NCBI GenBank assembly: GCA_037200685.1
Contig: JBBCIG010000008.1
Span: 62,001 to 126,000, forward strand
DNA from: JAJKIP01 sp037200685
GTDB taxonomy: Bacteria; Bacteroidota; Bacteroidia; Chitinophagales; Chitinophagaceae
DNA length: 64,000 nt
Direction: 5' to 3'
The notes beneath the pieces are model-generated. The model worked only from the letters and a program-made list of their open reading frames with translations. It made no database searches and was not told where the DNA came from. Shown one piece after another: positions 27,348 to 37,103 of this stretch. A program made the position numbers and the translations under genes. Numbering within the stretch: the first letter of the stretch is position 1; every line of letters begins with the position of its first letter.

Positions 27348-27746
27348 TTAACTCACTTTTATTTCCTGGCTCACTGCTTCTTTACCAGCAATCACCGGTA
27401 ATGAAACCAACAGCACACCATCTTCATACTTCGCACTGATCTTCGCGGTGTCAATGCTGTCATCCAGTGTAAATGTTCTTACAAAACCACCGCGGCTGTA
27501 TTCCCGCAGTACCCAGTCGAATTTTGGAAATCCTTCCGGCGGTGTGTAGGTAATAGTCAGTTCATTTCCTTTTACACCGAGGTTGAAATTTTCTTTGATG
27601 CGGCCGGGGGCAAAAACCAGCATTTCAAAACTGGTTTCCGTTTTGTAAATGTTTACCGTTGCTCTTTGCATGGAACGGATGAGCAGGTGCCGGTTCCTGC
27701 TTCCGGAAAAATTGCCTTTTGCGGCATCAGACTGATAATTGTTCAT
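27348..27746 (-). CDS. small heat-shock protein (Hsp20)
   Basis: The 132-residue protein carries an alpha-crystallin domain from about residue 30 to 120, with FEMLVFAPGRIKENFNLGVK, GFVRTFTLDDSIDTAKISAK and YEDGVLLVSLP, the classic ends of the fold. It has a short N-terminal arm. It acts as an ATP-independent holdase against aggregation. No heat-shock operator was seen upstream. Confidence 0.92.
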   Translation of the reverse strand: MNNYQSDAAKGNFSGSRNRHLLIRSMQRATVNIYKTETSFEMLVFAPGRIKENFNLGVKGNELTITYTPPEGFPKFDWVLREYSRGGFVRTFTLDDSIDTAKISAKYEDGVLLVSLPVIAGKEAVSQEIKVS

Positions 27747-27830
27747 GTCTTTTTGTTTTAAATGAAAAATTGAATAACATTACAATAACAGCCGGGCGGG
27801 TAAAAAGTTGAACGATAAACTAACAGGGAT

Positions 27831-28385
27831 ATGCTTAAGAAAATTGTTATCATCGGGCCGGAATCAACAGGCAAAAGCACATTGTGCCAGCAATTGGCGG
27901 ATCATTATCAAACCGTGTGGTGTCCCGAATATGCCAGGGAATATTTATTAAAACAGGGGATGAAGTATACTTATGAAGACCTGCTGACAATTGCAAAAGG
28001 ACAAATAGAGCTTGAAGAAAAAACGGTTCAATCAGCAACATCCCATTCTCCACTCCCCACTCACCCCTCGCCTCTCTTTATCGACACCGACATGTATGTA
28101 ATGAAAGTCTGGTGCGAATTTGTTTTTGGAAAATGTCACCGCTTTATACTTGACCAGATTGTTAAAAGAAAATACGATCTCTACCTTCTTTGTAATATTG
28201 ACCTGCCCTGGATAAAAGATGAATTAAGGGAATACCCGGATATTGAATCGAGAAAAAAATTATATTCTATTTACAAAGACATTTTAATAAACCAGGAAGT
28301 GCCATGGGTGGAAGTCAGCGGGAATTATGAAGAAAGGTTGCAAACAGCCATTAAAGCCGTTGAACAGCTAACACAAAAAAAATAA
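27831..28385 (+). CDS. stand-alone NadR-type kinase / ATPase
   Basis: The 184-residue protein has Walker A GPESTGKSTL (residues 9-18) and follows the kinase half of nadR (CPEYAREYL, FIDTDMYVMKVW, VSGNYEERLQ). It lacks the adenylyltransferase half. The probable role is phosphorylation of nicotinamide riboside or a related nucleoside. A low-complexity insert SATSHSPLPTHPSPL near residue 66 interrupts the fold where relatives are short. It looks like a captured intergenic repeat kept in frame. Confidence 0.87.
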   Translation: MLKKIVIIGPESTGKSTLCQQLADHYQTVWCPEYAREYLLKQGMKYTYEDLLTIAKGQIELEEKTVQSATSHSPLPTHPSPLFIDTDMYVMKVWCEFVFGKCHRFILDQIVKRKYDLYLLCNIDLPWIKDELREYPDIESRKKLYSIYKDILINQEVPWVEVSGNYEERLQTAIKAVEQLTQKK

Positions 28386-28388
28386 TTA

Positions 28389-29132
28389 CTATTTCTTCTG
28401 CGTTACCCCGATTATATCCTGTATATCCGGATCAGGAAATAAAAAACTCATTTGTTGCTGAATATCCCCGCTACGCCTTTGCATATAAGGACCGGGAGAT
28501 TTTACTTTATATCTTTTAGGATTGGGCAAACAGGCGGCAATCATCGCCGCTTCCTGCCGGGTAAGGTTCTTTGCAGGTTTATTAAAATAAATATTCGCCG
28601 CTTTTTCAATACCGAAAATTCCATCTCCCATCTCCGCTACGTTCAGGTATACTTCCATTATCCGTTTTTTTCCCCATACCAGTTCAATCATAAAAGTAAA
28701 ATAAGTTTCCAGTCCTTTACGAAACCAACCACCGCCCTGCCATAGAAAAACATTTTTTGCTACTTGCTGGCTAATGGTACTGGCACCTCTTATTCTCCCA
28801 GGCTTTTTCTCATTATACTTCATTGCTTTTTTAATACTCTTCCAGTCAAACCCGCTGTGATCGGCAAACAACTGGTCTTCCGAAGCGATCACCGCCAGTT
28901 TTGCATTTGGTGAAATATTATTCCGGCTTACATAATCTCTTTTCATTCCATGACCACTGACCCAACTTACAAACTGTGTCATAGTGATCGGGGGGTTCAC
29001 CCATTTCAATAAAAGAATATAAACAAATTGGGCGATAAAAAGAATGAGAAATATCTTCTTTGTCCATCGCCATAATTTTTTCCAAAAAATTTTGGGTTGG
29101 ACCTGGACTTCTGGTTGTGGTTGGGGTTCCAT
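28389..29132 (-). CDS. mtgA: monofunctional peptidoglycan transglycosylase
   Basis: The 247-residue GT51 enzyme has one N-terminal anchor helix (residues 25-45) and catalytic motifs EDQLFADHSGFD (catalytic Glu) and RGASTISQQVAKNVFLW, plus KKRIMEVYLNVAEMG. It has no transpeptidase domain. It polymerises lipid II into glycan strands. The gene abuts the acetyltransferase upstream, with no intergenic space. Confidence 0.94.
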   Translation of the reverse strand: MEPQPQPEVQVQPKIFWKKLWRWTKKIFLILFIAQFVYILLLKWVNPPITMTQFVSWVSGHGMKRDYVSRNNISPNAKLAVIASEDQLFADHSGFDWKSIKKAMKYNEKKPGRIRGASTISQQVAKNVFLWQGGGWFRKGLETYFTFMIELVWGKKRIMEVYLNVAEMGDGIFGIEKAANIYFNKPAKNLTRQEAAMIAACLPNPKRYKVKSPGPYMQRRSGDIQQQMSFLFPDPDIQDIIGVTQKK

Positions 29133-29597
29133 TTAAACTAATGCTATTCTATAAGTAAAAAATTCGTTGTCTGGCTCCTGTTTTTTAAAACCGATCGCCT
29201 CGTACAAACTTTGTGCGGTATAATTAGTTACGGCTGTTGACAACTCAACAAATTTTGCACCTTCTTCTTTGGCAAACTCCATTGCTTTTTTAATCAGCTT
29301 TTCTCCTACGCCTTGTTTCCTGTAATCACTTTCAACATAAAGGTCATTCAGTATCCAATTCTTTACAGCCCGCACCGATGAATATGTTGGATACAACTGC
29401 GTAAAACCAACAGGAGTTTCCTTATCATCCTTCTTATCCAAACAAACGAAAATCACAGATTCATTATTACCTAATCTTTCCTCGATAAATGTCTTTGCTA
29501 AAATACCATTTGATGGCTGTTTATAAAATACCCGGTATTTATTAAAAAGATCAATTACCAAACCGGCTTCGTCCTTAGTTATTCTTTTTATTTCCAT
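29133..29597 (-). CDS. GNAT-family acetyltransferase
   Basis: The product has 154 residues. The acetyl-CoA binding loop is seen as VESDYRKQGVGEKLIKKAM (residues 92-110), followed by the KFVELSTAVTNYTAQSLYEA helix-turn. The substrate is unknown: GNAT enzymes acetylate amines from antibiotics to proteins. It sits directly before mtgA and probably shares its transcript. Confidence 0.88.
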   Translation of the reverse strand: MEIKRITKDEAGLVIDLFNKYRVFYKQPSNGILAKTFIEERLGNNESVIFVCLDKKDDKETPVGFTQLYPTYSSVRAVKNWILNDLYVESDYRKQGVGEKLIKKAMEFAKEEGAKFVELSTAVTNYTAQSLYEAIGFKKQEPDNEFFTYRIALV

Positions 29598-29606
29598 TTG
29601 TAAAAA

Positions 29607-30239
29607 TCAAAGTCTTTTTCCATAAATCAATAATCCCCATATCAGGGCAATACCTGAACCAATAAGAATGAGGCCATTAATACGGTTAAGTATGTGGATA
29701 TTATGGGGCGTAAGCCGGTTACGTATCTTTCCTGCTAACATAACTTTTAGTATGTCTGTACCGAGCATCCATGTCAAACAGGTTATGAAAACGATAATAC
29801 GGTGCTGTACCGACATAGTAATGATAACTGAAGAAGCGTAAATCCAAAAACCAAAAACAGAAGGGTTCAGCGTATTCATCACATAGCCGGAAATAAACGT
29901 CTTCGCATAATCTCTCTTTCGAAATTTAAATACCTGGGTATTCTCTTCTTTTACTTTCACTTTTTTAAAGAAAAGAGAGTAAACGCCCAGTGATACAAGA
30001 AATATACAACCGGCTACTCCTATTTCGGTCTTAAAGCCGCTGAGTTGTTTAAACAATTCTGTAAAAAGATTGCTGATCAATACTAGCGTAATATCACTGG
30101 CGGAAACGCCGAATATAAATGCCAGCCCGCCACGATGACCATTATTTAAACTTTGCTTGATAATGGAAAATAAGACTGGCCCTACTGAAATACTCAGCAT
30201 TAATCCAAACGTAAGTCCTTTTAGGAGCGCTTCTAACAT
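29607..30239 (-). CDS. LysE-family amino-acid exporter
   Basis: A 210-residue protein with about six helices. The LysE/RhtB signature is seen as SISVGPVLFSIIKQSLNNG near residue 16, and GYVMNTLNPSVFGFWIYASS near 115. Such proteins export basic or neutral amino acids to relieve overload. The substrate is not told by sequence. It is nine bases upstream of the acetyltransferase, in a three-gene minus-strand run with mtgA. Confidence 0.88.
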   Translation of the reverse strand: MLEALLKGLTFGLMLSISVGPVLFSIIKQSLNNGHRGGLAFIFGVSASDITLVLISNLFTELFKQLSGFKTEIGVAGCIFLVSLGVYSLFFKKVKVKEENTQVFKFRKRDYAKTFISGYVMNTLNPSVFGFWIYASSVIITMSVQHRIIVFITCLTWMLGTDILKVMLAGKIRNRLTPHNIHILNRINGLILIGSGIALIWGLLIYGKRL

Positions 30240-30350
30240 GAAGATAAAAGTACGAAGTTAGATACACCGGGCATGAAAAGCTCTTATTGATTTTGCTTTA
30301 GCTAATAAATCTTAACGAAGTATAGAAATGTAGTTAGTATGAATGAATCT

Positions 30351-31886
30351 TTAGTTGACCTTACCGCTTTCCAAAAACCGCTTCCAATCTTCCAGCATTT
30401 TCCCTTTCATCACTCTCGGAAATTTATGCTGACTGCCCAGCTTTCCTTTCAGCTCCATAAACTTCATAAATTTTTCTTCCGGCAATACTTCCAGGAAAAC
30501 TTCTTTTAAAGCGCTGTCCCGTTCGGTTGCATAGTCATCATTCAATACCCGCAGGTTCTGGTCAATCTTTTTTCGCAATTGTTCCTTATCTACTTTATCG
30601 TCAGTAGCGATGTACCAGGTATGCGCAAAGAAATTTTCATAAGGAAACCCAACAACCGTGTATTCAGGAATACTGATATTAAATTCTTCGCTCACCATTT
30701 CTATGGTCTTGTTCATATTCTCCACGCTCAGATGTTCACCAGTCAGGCTAAGAAAATGTTTCGTTCTGCCCGTAATCACCAATTCGCTTTTTTCCAAATC
30801 AACAAACTTAACAGTATCACCTATCAAGTAGCGCCACGCCCCGGCATTGGTACTCATCAGTAGCGCATACTCTTTTCCCTCTTCCACTTCGTGTATCATT
30901 TTCGCTTCGGGGTTGTCAACGATATTTCCTTCACCGTCAAAGTTTTTCTGATCAAAAGGAACAAACTCAAAAAAGATATTATTATTCAATATCAATTGCA
31001 TTCCCTTTGCATGTTCCCGCATTTTATAACCTATAAATCCTTCACTGGATAAATAGTTTTCTATATACACAATCGGTTTGCCCAATAGTTTTTCAAATCC
31101 TTTTTTATAAGGTTCAAACGCCACGCCGCCATGCACAAACACACCGAAGTTGGGCCATATCTCGTGAATGTTTTTTAATTTATAATGCTCTACCACCATT
31201 TCCATACACATCTGGCACCACGCCGGTACACCAACAATATAACCGATGTCCCAATCCTTTGCATGCTCTACTATTTCATTTAATTTTTGATTCCAATCTT
31301 TTATTGCAGCGATGCGGCCACCAGGTTTATAAAATGTTTGGAACCAAAATGGTCGCTTCTTTGCAAGAATACCACTCAGGTCACCGGCATACCAGCCCGC
31401 TTCTCCTTTTTGAAGATCGGTAGCGCCACCCAGCATCAAAAAACCTTTCGTCAGCGCTTTGCGGTTCGCTTCTTCATACCCGAAAACGCTGATCAGTTGC
31501 CTCACATAATTAATAGTGTTACTCCGCAACAATTCTTTCGTTACTGGTATGTATTTACTCGCAGACTCCGATGTTCCGGAACTGAGTGCATAATATTTTA
31601 TTTTGCCCGGCCATGTTACATCTGGTACGCCGTCCAATGTTTTCTTCCACCAGTTATCATACATTTTATTGTAATCATGCACAGGTACCAGCTCCTGGAA
31701 TTTTTTACCCGGGTGGCGGCTCAGCAACGCTTCATCAAATAAATAACGTTGACCAAACTCTGTGAACCTCGCTTTCTTCAATAATTTTTTTAATACTCTT
31801 ATTTGCTGACGACGGGGGTCGTTAGGTGGTATCCGCAATGCGGCGGCAAGCGCTTTAGGCAATTTGATGTCTATGATATTTGCCAT
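30351..31886 (-). CDS. GH3-family acyl-adenylating enzyme
   Basis: The 511-residue soluble protein is of the bacterial GH3 family: ALSSGTSESASKYIPVT near 102 is the ATP-binding loop and WRYLIGDTVKFVDLEKSELV near 355 the hinge region. In plants GH3 enzymes adenylate plant hormones and join them to amino acids. The bacterial ones are common in Bacteroidota, with unknown substrates. Its length is slightly under that of the plant enzymes. No substrate is suggested by the neighbours. Confidence 0.9.
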   Translation of the reverse strand: MANIIDIKLPKALAAALRIPPNDPRRQQIRVLKKLLKKARFTEFGQRYLFDEALLSRHPGKKFQELVPVHDYNKMYDNWWKKTLDGVPDVTWPGKIKYYALSSGTSESASKYIPVTKELLRSNTINYVRQLISVFGYEEANRKALTKGFLMLGGATDLQKGEAGWYAGDLSGILAKKRPFWFQTFYKPGGRIAAIKDWNQKLNEIVEHAKDWDIGYIVGVPAWCQMCMEMVVEHYKLKNIHEIWPNFGVFVHGGVAFEPYKKGFEKLLGKPIVYIENYLSSEGFIGYKMREHAKGMQLILNNNIFFEFVPFDQKNFDGEGNIVDNPEAKMIHEVEEGKEYALLMSTNAGAWRYLIGDTVKFVDLEKSELVITGRTKHFLSLTGEHLSVENMNKTIEMVSEEFNISIPEYTVVGFPYENFFAHTWYIATDDKVDKEQLRKKIDQNLRVLNDDYATERDSALKEVFLEVLPEEKFMKFMELKGKLGSQHKFPRVMKGKMLEDWKRFLESGKVN

Positions 31887-31949
31887 GTATGCAAATAAAG
31901 ATATGAGTGCTCGTTAAAAGTATGGTTTGTTTGCGAATATAGTTCCAAT

Positions 31950-32200
31950 TTACAACATCCGGCAATAAGCAATGTGTAGTAGTGGTTTGATTCCCGGAAA
32001 TTTTTAGGGGCCCAACTGCATTGCTACTAGCATCGCCTGTTGCGTCGCACTCTTCATCGTTCGGTAATTCTACTCAGCAACGTCGAAGACCCCGATGTTG
32101 TCGGGGCGAAGCTCACTATGAAACATGGGATTTTTTTCCTCACTCTGGATTTGCAATTGCAAAGCGATGTTGCCTTTGCTTATTGCCTATTGCCTATTGT
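31950..32200. repeat. dispersed repeat family 1, copy e, flanked by GGCAATAAGCAAT arms
   Basis: The gap between the GH3 and glycosyltransferase genes holds GCCTGTTGCGTCGCACTCTT and TCAGCAACGTCGAAGACCC (family 1). The outer arms GGCAATAAGCAATG (near 31962) and TTGCCTTTGCTTATTGCC (near 32170) are inverted copies. No gene seen. Confidence 0.6.
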
Positions 32201-32202
32201 CA

Positions 32203-34146
32203 TCACCCTCCCAATCGCCGGTACATCTTCAAAATAACTTTTAAATCATTCAGCGTTTCATAGTCACGGGCATACCAGTAATCCATCATCTGCAAACTTT
32301 CCTTCGGTAATTGCTGTTTCATCGAAAGCGGCAACCCATTAGAACCAAGTACAGCCTTGCGCAATTTTGGTAATTGTTTTTCATCCGTTGCATAACCTAT
32401 CCATGTTTTCTGTGCAAATAATACAGCAAAACAATTTCCAAAAAAGGCAAATGGTTTTTTTACAGTTATAAAATGAACAGGAAAACTGAGCAGGGCGATC
32501 ACAGAAACATACACATCCTGCAGGCGCTTCAGTCGCTGGTTATAGGGATCAGATAATTTAAATCCATTTTCCTTCGATACCGCTTCACCCACACTGTCTT
32601 TGGAATCGCTGCCCACAATGCTGTGACTGTTCGTGGCATGAATCTTTATTTTTATTTCATCGGGCATAGACGTAACACAGTCAATAATATTCCTGAACGA
32701 AAGCGTTCCCTGGCAAAAAATAATTTCCCGGAAAGGAACAACGCTTAACAAAAGTGGTATCCGCGACCAATAACCAATACCGGTATTATCATTTTCCTCT
32801 ACAGCTATTCTTCCCAATATTTTTTCATGCAAGCCCGCATCTTTCATTAGCTGTAGTACTTCATTATATTCTTTTACAGAGCCAACGACGAGTGTATCTC
32901 CATGCCTGTCTTTATCTTTTCCGCTGGTCAATACTTTTGTTGCCAGTAATACCCAGCGCAGTATACCAATCAATATAAAAGCAAGTACCGCACCGAAAAG
33001 AATAATACCTCTTGAAAAACGGTATTCCTCCGGTAATAATGAATAGCCGGCGAGCAACACGATCGTTGCTACTAATGTAGATTGAATTAATTCTATCCTT
33101 TTATAATGACGGTCATACAGACCTGCATAATAAGCGGTGAGCAAATACATGATCGTAAATGCAGGGAATGCAATAAATAACATCTGGTTCTCATATAGCG
33201 TATCCGTTTTTACATATTCGCTCCATATATATTTCATTAGCCAAAATGAAAACAATATAAGCGCCGCGTCTATTAGTGGTAAACCAATGCGCCGGATAAA
33301 ACTCCCCGTAGCTGACATAGCAGCCCGCATCCATATAGCAAATTGAATAAGAAAATTAAAAAATCCCGCCCTTGCACTTCCGTAATGTTTACGGACAAAA
33401 ACACTCATGGCATTGTAAAACATCTTTACATAATTCATGCTTCCCTTCCGTGTACTTTCTCCTTTGAAGTGAATGATGCTCGTTTCCGCCAGGTAATAAT
33501 TTTTATAGCCTTCTTTCTGAATACGATAACTCAGGTCTACATCCTCGCCGTACATAAAAAACACTTCATCAAAGCTTCCTGTTTTCTCCAGTACTTCCTT
33601 CTTTATCATCATAAAAGCCCCGGCCAGTACATCCACTTCATGGTTCTCGTTTTCATTCAAATGACCGAGATGGTATTTGGAAAACAATTTTGATTTTGGA
33701 AATAACCTGGATAAACCAAATAGCTTGTACAACGATGTAAGTGGCGATGGAAATGATCGTTTTGATTCTTTTAAAAAATTACCTTTACCATCCAGCATTT
33801 TTACTCCTAACGCCCCTGCGGTTTCGTTTACTTCAAAAAATGAAATACACTTTTGAAAACAATCTTCCGGAACGATAGTGTCAGGATTTAAGAACAAAAT
33901 ATATTTTCCTTTTGCAATCGCCAGCCCCTGGTTACAGGCTTTTGCAAAACCCACATTTTCTTTATTGGCAATAAAAATAAAACCCTCGAACGATAGCTTC
34001 AGGTATTCAATACTGTTATCCGAAGAATTATTGTCTACTATTATAACTTCTGCCGCAATATCCGCAATAGCTTTTTGAACAGAACAAAGGCATTGCTCCA
34101 GGAAGTGTTTAACATTATAATTGACTATAATAACGGATAGCTGCAA
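32203..34146 (-). CDS. glycosyltransferase 2 fused to a membrane sugar-transferase-like half
   Basis: The 647-residue product has two halves. Residues 1-270 are a GT-A family 2 transferase (LSVIIVNYNVKHFLEQCL, VIIVDNNSSDNSIEYL, ILFLNPDTIVPEDC), like rhamnosyl- and other O-chain transferases. Residues 290-420 are five or so membrane helices, and the rest resembles the CoA-binding-like half of undecaprenyl-phosphate sugar transferases without their catalytic segment. It probably adds a sugar to a lipid-linked surface polysaccharide. The fusion is unusual but recurs in Bacteroidota. Confidence 0.85.
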   Translation of the reverse strand: MQLSVIIVNYNVKHFLEQCLCSVQKAIADIAAEVIIVDNNSSDNSIEYLKLSFEGFIFIANKENVGFAKACNQGLAIAKGKYILFLNPDTIVPEDCFQKCISFFEVNETAGALGVKMLDGKGNFLKESKRSFPSPLTSLYKLFGLSRLFPKSKLFSKYHLGHLNENENHEVDVLAGAFMMIKKEVLEKTGSFDEVFFMYGEDVDLSYRIQKEGYKNYYLAETSIIHFKGESTRKGSMNYVKMFYNAMSVFVRKHYGSARAGFFNFLIQFAIWMRAAMSATGSFIRRIGLPLIDAALILFSFWLMKYIWSEYVKTDTLYENQMLFIAFPAFTIMYLLTAYYAGLYDRHYKRIELIQSTLVATIVLLAGYSLLPEEYRFSRGIILFGAVLAFILIGILRWVLLATKVLTSGKDKDRHGDTLVVGSVKEYNEVLQLMKDAGLHEKILGRIAVEENDNTGIGYWSRIPLLLSVVPFREIIFCQGTLSFRNIIDCVTSMPDEIKIKIHATNSHSIVGSDSKDSVGEAVSKENGFKLSDPYNQRLKRLQDVYVSVIALLSFPVHFITVKKPFAFFGNCFAVLFAQKTWIGYATDEKQLPKLRKAVLGSNGLPLSMKQQLPKESLQMMDYWYARDYETLNDLKVILKMYRRLGG

Positions 34147-34367
34147 GATGTATACTTGTATATGTCACGAAGTACGAAGTTTTTGAGTAGAGTTCAAAAT
34201 AAGAAGGCAGATATGATTTTACTCAAAGATTAATGGATAAATACCTATACTCAATAGTTCTATTTCGTGTTGATTTTGTGTTTTCGTAGCAACCAAAAAA
34301 TAAAGTTGAACCTTCTTCATCAGCGAAATTTTTTAAAATCTGCTCAATCCGCGATTATCTTTGCCAC

Positions 34368-35147
34368 ATGTTCAAAAATATATTAGTGGAAGCCGCACAG
34401 GCCGGCGCAGCGGAGATACTTCGGTTTTTCAACAAAGAGTTTAAAATAAGCAATAAAGAAGGTGTCAATAACCTCGTAACGGAGGCCGATCATGCATCGG
34501 AAAAAGCGATTATTGAAACTATCAAGTCAAAATTCCCCGATCATTTTATTTTAAGTGAAGAAACCGGCGAGATCAAACAGGATTCTCCTTACAAGTGGAT
34601 CATCGATCCAATTGACGGTACGATAAATTTTGCACACGGCATCCCCTTGAATTGTGTTTCTATCGGGCTGGAACATAATGGTGAGATGGTGATGGGCATC
34701 GTTTATAACCCACATTTAAATGAATTATTTTTTGCAGAAAAAGGAAAGGGCGCCACGCTGAATGATAAACCCATTCGGGTAAGCGAAGAAAAAGCGGTGA
34801 TCAAATCCTGCCTGGTAACGGGATTTCCCTATACCTATATTAATATGCCCAATGGCCCACTTGAAATATTTGAACGGTTGATCCGCAAAGGCGTTCCCGT
34901 TCGCCGTCTCGGTTCCGCCGCCATTGATCTTTGCTGGGTAGCCTGCGGACGGTTTGATGGTTTTTATGAACACAAATTAGAATCATGGGACAGCGCCGCC
35001 GGTTCTTTAATTGTAGAAGAAGCGGGTGGAAGGGTGACTGATTTTGAGGGAAAGAAATTTTCTGTTTACCAGCACCGTATTATAGCCACTAATGGAAAAA
35101 TTCATGATGAATTGCTGGATGTGATTCATCAAAGAAAAGAATTATAA
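34368..35147 (+). CDS. inositol monophosphatase-family phosphatase
   Basis: The 259-residue product has the metal-binding motifs EETGE near 66 and WIIDPIDGTINFAHGIP near 78-94, plus the late WDSAAGSLIVEEAGG near 208. It matches SuhB/IMPase length. Likely substrates are myo-inositol-1-phosphate or related sugar phosphates; a CysQ-like role cannot be excluded. Residues TLNDKPIRVSEEK are echoed by a decayed fragment 230 bp downstream. Confidence 0.92.
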   Translation: MFKNILVEAAQAGAAEILRFFNKEFKISNKEGVNNLVTEADHASEKAIIETIKSKFPDHFILSEETGEIKQDSPYKWIIDPIDGTINFAHGIPLNCVSIGLEHNGEMVMGIVYNPHLNELFFAEKGKGATLNDKPIRVSEEKAVIKSCLVTGFPYTYINMPNGPLEIFERLIRKGVPVRRLGSAAIDLCWVACGRFDGFYEHKLESWDSAAGSLIVEEAGGRVTDFEGKKFSVYQHRIIATNGKIHDELLDVIHQRKEL

Positions 35148-35150
35148 ATG

Positions 35151-35345
35151 CTACAATCGCCTCCCCGAGTTATTCTTCTTCATAAATATTATTAGAGCAA
35201 GATAAATAAGCAATGATATAGCGCATATAATTGAAAAAATTATCATCTTTCGATCATTGAGAATTTTAAAAAAATTAAAAAATAATAGAAGGATTATCAA
35301 TTCCAGGTTTATCAATCCCCAAATGTACATTCGCCTGTTCTTCAT
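35151..35345 (-). CDS. small two-helix membrane protein
   Basis: A 64-residue ORF with two hydrophobic segments (about 10-26 and 34-54) and a basic C-terminus (MKKNNSGRRL). It starts at an ATG and converges with the phosphatase gene. No family is recognised. It may be a real small membrane protein, but shortness keeps confidence moderate. Confidence 0.5.
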   Translation of the reverse strand: MKNRRMYIWGLINLELIILLLFFNFFKILNDRKMIIFSIICAISLLIYLALIIFMKKNNSGRRL

Positions 35346-35372
35346 GATTATTAATTTCAGGAAAAATAAAAC

Positions 35373-35432
35373 ACCTCGCTTAATGATAAATCTATTCGTG
35401 TAAGTGAAGAAAAATCGTAGATTAAAGGTTCC
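35373..35432 (+). pseudogene. decayed fragment of an inositol-monophosphatase gene
   Basis: Read in one frame, about 18 codons give LNDKSIRVSEEKS-stop-IKGS, against LNDKPIRVSEEKAVIKSC in the intact gene at 34368. Bases match over about 57 bp with scattered changes. This is a leftover of a duplicated or older copy; the rest is lost. The surrounding 35346-35637 gap is AT-rich and otherwise empty. Confidence 0.8.
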
Positions 35433-35637
35433 GAATTCTTAAAACATTTTTTTATCCCTAGTGCCTATCACAATAACCTTTATAACAGAATAAGCTAGCA
35501 GAGGCAAATAAAGCATGATTGAAAAAATTCTTATCAGTGCCTTTGCATGTTATAAAGCTGAAGCAAATAATAATATCATTATACCTATATTCACAAACGC
35601 CCTATCCTGATTTGCTTAGCTCGCAATGATCTACCGG

Positions 35638-35892
35638 TTATTTATTATTTTCAAAATATAACTCCATAAAGTATTGCCCCTGCAAATTCAAAAAAGGGTT
35701 AAACATCTTTTTCAATTCTCTTCTATCAATCAATTCCAGGCCGATCAGCCTGTACCCGTCTATAAATGGTTTATAGATCAGTAAATAAGCAAACAACAAC
35801 CCGAAAGAAACAGGCGCCCCGATAGAAATAAAACTCCAGATGATAAAAATGACTGGGATGATTATTTTCAGGTAGTAGGATAACAGTTTCAT
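35638..35892 (-). CDS. small membrane protein of unknown function
   Basis: An ORF of 84 codons from ATG 35892 (a longer form of 98 residues starts at 35934). Two hydrophobic stretches are followed by a polar tail with LELIDRRELKKMFNPF. No family is recognised. The gene is isolated between AT-rich gaps. Codon use looks like that of its neighbours. Confidence 0.5.
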   Translation of the reverse strand: MKLLSYYLKIIIPVIFIIWSFISIGAPVSFGLLFAYLLIYKPFIDGYRLIGLELIDRRELKKMFNPFLNLQGQYFMELYFENNK

Positions 35893-36065
35893 AAAACACA
35901 CTTTAATAATAACAGTATTTATTTTCAATTTCAACTCAAAAAAATACTATTAGTTTGATAATTTGTGCCTGAAAAACCTTAATCATTGTAATTCTATAAA
36001 CCATAGAAAAGATTCTATAGTTACTGTTTCGAAGAAAGTATCTTGCACCTTATTTTCAATCATAT

Positions 36066-37097
36066 ATGAGCACCGAAAGAACAGAAATATCGTCCCTCGG
36101 GGAGTTTGGATTAATCGAACATTTGACAAAAAACATTGAGTTTCAAAACGCTTCTTCCTTATTAGGCGTCGGCGATGATGCCGCGGTAATTGATCATTTT
36201 GGAAAACAAACCGTCATTACAACCGATCTTTTAATCGAAGGCGTTCATTTTGATCTCGTATATACGCCATTAAAGCATCTTGGTTATAAAAGCGTTGTCG
36301 TCAATCTCAGTGATGTGTATGCGATGAATGCAACGCCAACACAAATAGTCATTGGTATAGGTTTCAGCAACCGTTTTAGTTTGGAAGCATTGGATGATTT
36401 TTATGAAGGCGTTTATGCCGCCTGTGCAAAGTATGGTGTGGACGTTGTCGGCGGCGATACTACTTCATCCCAAAAAGGTTTTATCATTTCCGTAACCGCC
36501 ATCGGCGAAGTAAGCCCTGATAAATATGTAAAAAGAAGCGCCGCCCAAAAAGGTGACCTCATTTGCGTAAGCGGCTATCTCGGCGCTGCTTATCTCGGCC
36601 TGTTATTTTTAGAAAGAGAGAAAAAGATTTTTATAGAAAGTCCCGGCGTGCAGCCTGACCTCGAAGGTGAGTCATACGTCATTGGTAAATTATTAAAGCC
36701 CGAGGCCCGAAAAGATATTGTTGACTTCCTGGCAAAGTCGGAGATCATGCCAACATCCATGATAGACATCAGCGATGGGTTGAGTTCTGAAATATTACAT
36801 ATATGCAAGGACAGTAATCTTGGTGCCGTGCTATATGAAGATAAAATTCCTATTCACGAAGAAATGCGCAAAGCCGCTTTCAAATTTGAAATTGATCCCA
36901 CAGCCTGTGCACTAAGCGGCGGCGAAGATTACGAACTACTATTTACCATTCCTCAATCTGAATACGATAAATTGGTATTAAATGAAGAAATTAGTGTGGT
37001 CGGATATATGACAGAGGTAGAAGAAGGCGTTAATATCATCACCAAGGGCGGCAGCAAACATGTCATTACCGCACAGGGTTGGAATCATTTACAATAA
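36066..37097 (+). CDS. thiL: thiamine-monophosphate kinase
   Basis: The 343-residue product has ThiL motifs: SLGEFGLIEHL near 10, GVGDDAAVID near 34, VITTDLLIEGVHFD near 50, and VVGGDTTSSQKG near 125. SGGEDYELLF near 285 is the late ATP-site motif. It phosphorylates thiamine monophosphate to the diphosphate cofactor in the cytoplasm. Other thiamine genes are not in the window. It is seven bases upstream of the S41 peptidase gene. Confidence 0.95.
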   Translation: MSTERTEISSLGEFGLIEHLTKNIEFQNASSLLGVGDDAAVIDHFGKQTVITTDLLIEGVHFDLVYTPLKHLGYKSVVVNLSDVYAMNATPTQIVIGIGFSNRFSLEALDDFYEGVYAACAKYGVDVVGGDTTSSQKGFIISVTAIGEVSPDKYVKRSAAQKGDLICVSGYLGAAYLGLLFLEREKKIFIESPGVQPDLEGESYVIGKLLKPEARKDIVDFLAKSEIMPTSMIDISDGLSSEILHICKDSNLGAVLYEDKIPIHEEMRKAAFKFEIDPTACALSGGEDYELLFTIPQSEYDKLVLNEEISVVGYMTEVEEGVNIITKGGSKHVITAQGWNHLQ

Positions 37098-37103
37098 TAG
37101 ACA

